Below are positions 59,544 through 64,000 of a stretch of DNA of 64,000 nt, piece by piece. The stretch is taken from positions 17,751,311-17,815,310 of the forward strand of contig NC_063155.1 of assembly GCF_020921035.1 (NCBI RefSeq), given 5' to 3'. The DNA is from Rhodamnia argentea. Taxonomy: Eukaryota > Streptophyta > Magnoliopsida > Myrtales > Myrtaceae. The notes under the pieces were generated by a model that was not told the origin of the DNA, made no database searches, and saw only the letters and a program-made list of their open reading frames with translations. Made by a program: the position numbers and the translations under genes. Each line of letters starts with the position of its first letter. Position 1 is the stretch's first letter.

Positions 59544-60380
59544 ATGGCGATGCCAATCAATATCAACCCCTTCGTGCACGTCAGCACTGCGTGTCTTCGA
59601 CGGCTTGCGACGGCGCCGGAATCGGCGCGGAAGAAGGTCTCCTGCTCGAGTTGCGCACCCGGATTGGCGGGGAAGCATGCGATCGCTCTCCTTCTCCATC
59701 CCGCTCGCTCACCTGATCGTCGTCCCCGACCGTACGCCCTCTTCATCCTCAGACTCCGTGCGATTTCGCTTCCAAGTTCATCAATCGTATCTGTTGAGCT
59801 CAGTCTCAGGTAATTCGTAATTTACGGCTAAGCTAAATCCGCCATTTCGTTGACTGCCTAATTCGACGAATGAACTCTGGATTCATTGTGTTGTGGCATC
59901 TCGGCAAGGCGCTTCGGAATAGCTTATGTTTTTCCGGTGATCCGTGGCCGATTCGGTTTTCATGGTGCTAGAGCCGAGTTCAAAAGCCTTTGGTTGGGGC
60001 TCGAATTGTCTTTGAACGGCGCGTTAACAACTGTGAAAATTTGAAATATATGAATTGCATTGTGCTTGTGATGAGAGCCTTTTGAAGTGTTCTCGGAGAA
60101 ATGTCTCTTCCATCTTAGTTTTTGCGGATGGGTAACAGAGAGGAGATTAGTGAAAGACCGGTTTACTTCAGGCGGTCACCCCATGAAGCTGCAGTTGTTG
60201 TGTTGATGGTGATTACACCGTGAAGTTATTATCTCCACTTTAAAGATTGAATTAAGACCTACGGATGCAGTTAAAAGTTGCTTTATTTATGGTTAATTTC
60301 GATTTTGTTTAATGCAGATGCTAGTGAGAGTTTATCCATCTTTTGACCAATGCCAAGATTCGTACAAGGAATTGTTAGTG
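59544..60380 (+). pseudogene. Partial inverted copy of the chloroplast-protein gene (5' end)
   Basis: 59544-59720 matches exon 1 of the gene at 28.0-31.1 kb (MAMPININPFVHVSTACLRR, with PESARKKVSCSSCA). The following 600 bp matches its intron 1, up to the exon-2 acceptor 'taatgcagatgct' near 60312-60324. There the copy jumps to sequence equal to about 29590-29625 (intron 4), so exons 2-4 are deleted. Exon 1 has one or more indels that shift the frame after CAPGLAG. It is in the opposite orientation to the intact gene. Confidence 0.8.
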
Positions 60381-60546
60381 AAGTTATTGTGACTTTCCTC
60401 CTCTGATGTTATGCTATATCTTGAACCCCTTTTGAATTAAGTTGATGAAGGCTGGATTCTTATCATTCTGTTCAATTGTCCTGAGTTTGCCATCATGGAT
60501 GTGTCATATGGAGTTCTGTTTTTTCTTTTTCTTTTATCAAAACCAG

Positions 60547-60642
60547 TGGAAAAAGAAGATGACATCATAGTTGTGGTTGTTCCTGACTATCAGATGTTGG
60601 AGCATGTGGAACGGATTGCATCTCATCTCTCAGATGACCCCG
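60547..60642 (+). pseudogene. DUF1995-like internal exon
   Basis: After 'atcaaaaccag' the frame reads VEKEDDIIVVVVPDYQMLEH, then VERIASHLSDDP, and reaches a possible donor (g|gtacct). The 'DDIIVVVVPDYQML..VE.I...L.DDP' segment is the core of plant DUF1995 proteins. The next conserved exon (RPLIMWNP...) is not seen downstream. The C-terminal exons of such a gene lie at 49.6-50.0 kb, also on the plus strand, upstream of this piece. Confidence 0.6.
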
Positions 60643-61089
60643 GTACCTATCTCAAAATATTCGCATTCATGATCAGATATAGGGAAGGCAGAGCAACTTC
60701 TGGGAGGAGAGAAAATTCTTGCTAGTGTTGATGAATGTGTCTAAATGAACAGATGCGTGCATCTTTGTGGATGCAAGTGAATTGGCTGGACTGTCCTGTT
60801 ATACCTGCTACGGTAGTCTATGCAAATTTTGCTCAGCTTCACAAAGAAGGCGTAACTTCTAACGCCTGCATTACCTCTCACAGCATTGTCATGAATCTGA
60901 TCAAAAGCATTATGAATCACCAAATCAATAGAGAGGAGGGGGGTGGTGTGTGTACAGAAAGAAGGAAAAACATTTCACAACCGTAGAATTATAGAATACT
61001 TTAGTCCGATATACTATGCCGATTCAAAATTTCCGCTTGCTTTCACTGCCCATATTCTCTCACATTCTCTTGCATAATTGCAGCCAAGG
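60643..61089. other. Unrecognised DNA between duplicated pieces
   Basis: The frames at 60735-60986 show no family signature. Confidence 0.3.
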
Positions 61090-61660
61090 CCTCTCATCAT
61101 GTGGAATCCACGCCTCGTCAGTCGATGAGTATATGGGTGCCCAGGAATCAATGCTTAAAATGAATAAGAAAACTCAGAAAGGAATGGCAAGCCATGGATA
61201 CATCCACATGCCGAATCAACCTCGATTCGAAGTGCTTAGGAGGAATTCTAAGGCTTGATCCCTTTAATGTGAAAAGATTCCTTGGAGAAGCTGTAATTTA
61301 GGATTGTGCTTAAAATGTCGAGTTTATGCGTCAATTCTGGAGGTTGTTGAACCACAAAATCATGCAGGAAACAAATTTTCAGTCACAGCTTAAAAGCAAA
61401 TCCCTCTACATTTGACACAGCTCAGGGTAACGTAGCTTTTTTTTATTCACCTTGTCGCGTTGTATTCTTCTTTTGTTTTAACTCTTACTGCAACTTTTTC
61501 CACCTTCGATTTCGAGTCTCAACTAGGACAGATCAAAAAGAGTTGCAAACGACAAAAGATGGGCTAGTAATGTTCACGTTGGGATCCAGAAGAATTGCAA
61601 ACAATAGCTAGGTTAATGTCGGTTTTCCGACATGTCTTCGGTCTCTCGTTGCTCAGGTTT
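61090..61660 (+). pseudogene. Inverted copy of segment B
   Basis: Matches the reverse of 42830-43395. The frame VDEYMGAQESMLKMNKKTQK, then GMASHGYIHMPNQPRFEVL, is conserved with the stop at the same place, and about 350 bp of flank also match. Left flank differs. The function of the encoded piece is unknown. Confidence 0.55.
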
Positions 61661-62050
61661 GAACATGCCGCCGAATTTATGGGGGCAATCGGGAATCTTC
61701 CCTTGACCAGGGACAGACTCTCCCCCAACACTACGCAAGATCATCGATTTACAAACCTGGTTCCATTCAGTTTTACCTCATCTTAGTTTAAAATCTACTT
61801 CCCGGTTACGTTGTTTATTAAAATCTACTCTCGGTGCTTTTGCTAGGTGCGAATTAAGGGTGAGCGGCTTCCGGTCCTGCTCGGTTCTTCTCAAGAATCG
61901 AAAACCGGACCAGTGGTGCCGGTTCCCAATTTCCGGAACCGGGGACCAGACCGCCATTTCAATAACACGTAGCATTCGACATTTTTGGGTGGAATCATGG
62001 CAATAGAAGCTGCAAAATCTCAACCACATGACACCCTACGTTTTGTGATG
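61661..62050. other. Spacer next to the right inverted-repeat arm
   Basis: Contains a 'cggttccc-ccggaacc' GC-rich patch related to the element at 59094-59300. No gene was recognised. Confidence 0.35.
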
Positions 62051-62667
62051 CATTGCAGTCATAAATGATATAGAACTCTACATTGACTTCTGATTCTACA
62101 GGGTGTCTGTAAATATGGAAAGTTCGAACTTGACCTTGCTCGTTATATTCCCTTTCTTTTGCATTATTTGCCCATGGACTCTCCACTCAATGCTGTCACC
62201 TTCTCATTTTCGTGCAATGGAGTCAACTTTAAAGCAATTGGTATAACCAGACAGAATGTTCATGGCTTGAATTCCCAAGGAAATAAGAAAAATTAAGACA
62301 TCTAATACACCAAATTACACGGTCCATGTATTATTATTATTATTATTATCGAAAGTTGACAAGTACTGTGAGCAAATGACAAAACTTTGGAGAGTTTTTG
62401 GTAGCCACACTTTCCGATCTTAATCAATGAAGTCGCTAAGGAAAAAAAAAAAAAAAAAACTACTTTGATAAAGAAGTTGTGACACCTTGGATTAACTTAT
62501 CAAAGTTACTATTCACATTAGCACCTCTCATACCAAACGTCGCTAATTTAGATAATTTTATTAGAGTTCCTTGATAATACTCCATATAAATTTCAATATA
62601 GTTTATCCATAATTTTTCACATATAGTCTATTAATTTCTGATATTTTTAAATGGAAAAAAAATGTAC

Positions 62668-62784
62668 TTGTTATCCTTATTTATTATGAGCTAATCGGGA
62701 ATTAGGGACCGGCGTATGGGCCTAGCTTGTTATCTTTATTTATCATGAGCTAATCGGGAATTAGGGACTGGCGTATGGGCCAAG
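62668..62784 (+). repeat. 58-bp tandem duplication in the right arm only
   Basis: 'cttgttatccttatttatta' ... 'ggcgtatgggccta' occurs twice in a row here (62668 and 62726), with a few differences. The left arm has a single copy (about 54085-54145), so the duplication followed the formation of the inverted repeat. Confidence 0.8.
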
Positions 62785-63136
62785 CTCAACCAGAAAGCCG
62801 GCCCTACTCGGTTGATTCATCCGAGGACCATTTTGATTCTCGATTTCAAGAATGAGAAACTTAACTTGAGCGTGACTCGGTTCCAGGGTAGAATTTAGAA
62901 ATTAACCGGCCTGGAGACGGTTCACCCTTATCCATCATTAAAGTTCTTTTGCTCTTTTTATTTGTCTACACTGTTGGATGTGGTTGACATAATTTCCTTA
63001 AGTAGAAAAGAATAGGAAGACGAAAATGGCCCCGACAAATTAAAAGCGAGCAAGATTCTCTCTCGTCCACACGTGGGGGCGTTTCTGACGTCATCCTAAC
63101 CGAGACGGTGTCGTCTGGTCCTCCACCCGCTCATCG

Positions 63137-63167
<31 letters not shown>

Positions 63168-63219
63168 CTCTTCTTCTTCTGCGCTTCAGTAGTGACGATC
63201 TTAGGAAAGAAAGACGAAG

Positions 63220-64000
63220 ATGGAGCGCCTTCTGTGTCTCTCCAGTTCGTCGCCTACTTCAGTTCTACGAGTCACCGAAACGGCTCCGCGTTTCACCGGC
63301 TCGCCGATCTCTTCCCCTTCCGCGTCGAGGCCTAATCTCTCCGTGAGCTGCAGAGGGAGATTCGGCGACGCCCCTCTCGACAGCTCGTCGGCTCGCGGTG
63401 TCCTCGGCGTCGAGCCCATCTGCTCCGCTGCCGAGCTCAAAGCCGCTTTCCGAGCCAAAGTATGAACGAAAAGAATGAGCTTTGTGGATAGGTTTCGAAC
63501 TTTTTCTGGTTTGTATCGAAGCGGTTGATTTGTTGTGTTATCTTCTGATGGAAAGGTGAAGCAGTACCATCCTGACGTGAACAGAGATGGTGATTCTGAT
63601 GCGATGATTCGGCTCGTGATTCAAGCTTACGAGGTTTGATCATTGACCCCAGTACTTCGCTCTCCTGTTCGCTTGGTTGACGCATAGTTGGTGGATAATC
63701 GCCCCGCCTAGTTCTCTTTTCGCAAGCAGGGTCTTTGGGCATATGGGGTGATACAGAGATGACTAACCACGAAGCTAAATGAATGTTGCTTGATGAACAC
63801 CACTTGCAAGAATGATTTTCTTGAGAAAAATATAAACTTCTGTCACGGCAGAAGCAGGGGGACCCTCTCGGTTCTGATTACTATTGTTCTGGAATCAGTT
63901 AAATCACTCTACTGGTGTCTGCTATTACAAATAGTACTATAGCTGGTTTATCATGAAACATGGTTTGCTTTTTGATCAGTGGGAATTCCACAAAACTAGG
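63220..64000 (+). CDS. Second J-domain gene copy, 5' part (cut by the window end)
   Basis: Exon 1 63220-63459 and exon 2 63556-63633 are intact and in frame. They encode the transit peptide (MERLLCLSSSSPTSVLRVTE), GVLGVEPICSAAELKAAFRA and KVKQYHPDVNRDGDSDAMIR with the HPD tripeptide. Splice sites equal those of the 50.9-53.7-kb gene. Exon 3 onwards would lie beyond 64000, so it is not known whether the copy is complete. Codon differences are few and mostly conservative, which suggests either a working duplicate or a recent one. Confidence 0.8.

Larger units (their letters stand above)
62051..64000. repeat. Right arm of the large inverted repeat
   Basis: The reverse complement of 52871-54808, starting at 'cattgcagtc' (62051) and still matching at the last base of the window. 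Main differences from the left arm are microsatellite lengths, a longer GTC run near 63137-63168 and a 58-bp tandem duplication at about 62668-62784. Confidence 0.92.

Noticed and set aside
1-64000. tRNA, rRNA or organellar insertions
   Set aside because: No cloverleaf with A/B boxes, no rRNA core and no recognisable plastid or mitochondrial gene were seen by eye; a covariance search would be decisive.

Overview
The window is nuclear DNA of a flowering plant. Its genes have introns with GT-AG borders, the families are plant-specific (TIR-NBS-LRR, CYP72-type P450, R2R3-MYB, subtilase, potato-type-I inhibitor), and the space between them is AT-rich and full of LINE, LTR/TRIM and MITE debris. 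The TNL and repeat style resemble Myrtaceae such as Eucalyptus, but that is an impression from memory and not a database match.

Left part (1-31.2 kb). A TOPLESS-related fragment and a decayed copy of a TNL promoter precede a four-exon TIR-NBS-LRR resistance gene (5.4-12.0 kb, plus strand). That gene has a one-base frameshift in an A-run and a premature end followed by decayed LRR codons. Next come a Mutator-type MITE with a 9-bp target duplication, a complete five-exon CYP72A-like P450 (16.2-18.4 kb, plus), a 5'-truncated LINE tail (19.9-20.9 kb, minus), a complete three-exon R2R3-MYB (21.9-22.7 kb, minus) and a complete seven-exon gene for a probable chloroplast protein of unknown function (28.0-31.1 kb, minus). 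One intron of that last gene holds a near-perfect 32-bp hairpin.

Middle part (33-47.5 kb) is a protease/inhibitor neighbourhood. It has one intact intronless subtilase (43.7-45.9 kb), two subtilase pseudogene halves in opposite orientation (33.6-34.4 kb minus, 38.6-39.2 kb plus), and two intact two-exon potato-type-I inhibitor genes (41.5 kb plus, 47.0-47.5 kb minus). Broken inhibitor copies lie at 33.2, 56.7 and 58.6 kb. The potato-I family inhibits subtilisin- and chymotrypsin-like enzymes, so a protease and its possible inhibitors sit side by side in a region of active duplication and loss. A nested TRIM retroelement (35.6-36.5 kb) and other LTR pieces break up the area.

Right part (49.6-64 kb). 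The last two exons of a DUF1995-like gene face a complete seven-exon chloroplast J-domain/ferredoxin-like gene (50.9-53.7 kb, minus). The promoter and first exons of the J-domain gene are repeated in inverted orientation at the right edge (62.05-64.0 kb), forming a large inverted repeat with a 7.2-kb spacer. The spacer holds inverted partial copies of the 31-kb chloroplast-protein gene and of a 43-kb unrecognised segment, an internal DUF1995 exon, broken inhibitor copies and short repeats. It looks like a patchwork of segmental duplicates from this same window.

Gene models were built by hand from open frames and splice sites. The coding lengths of all complete models divide by three, and the TNL is short by exactly one base.
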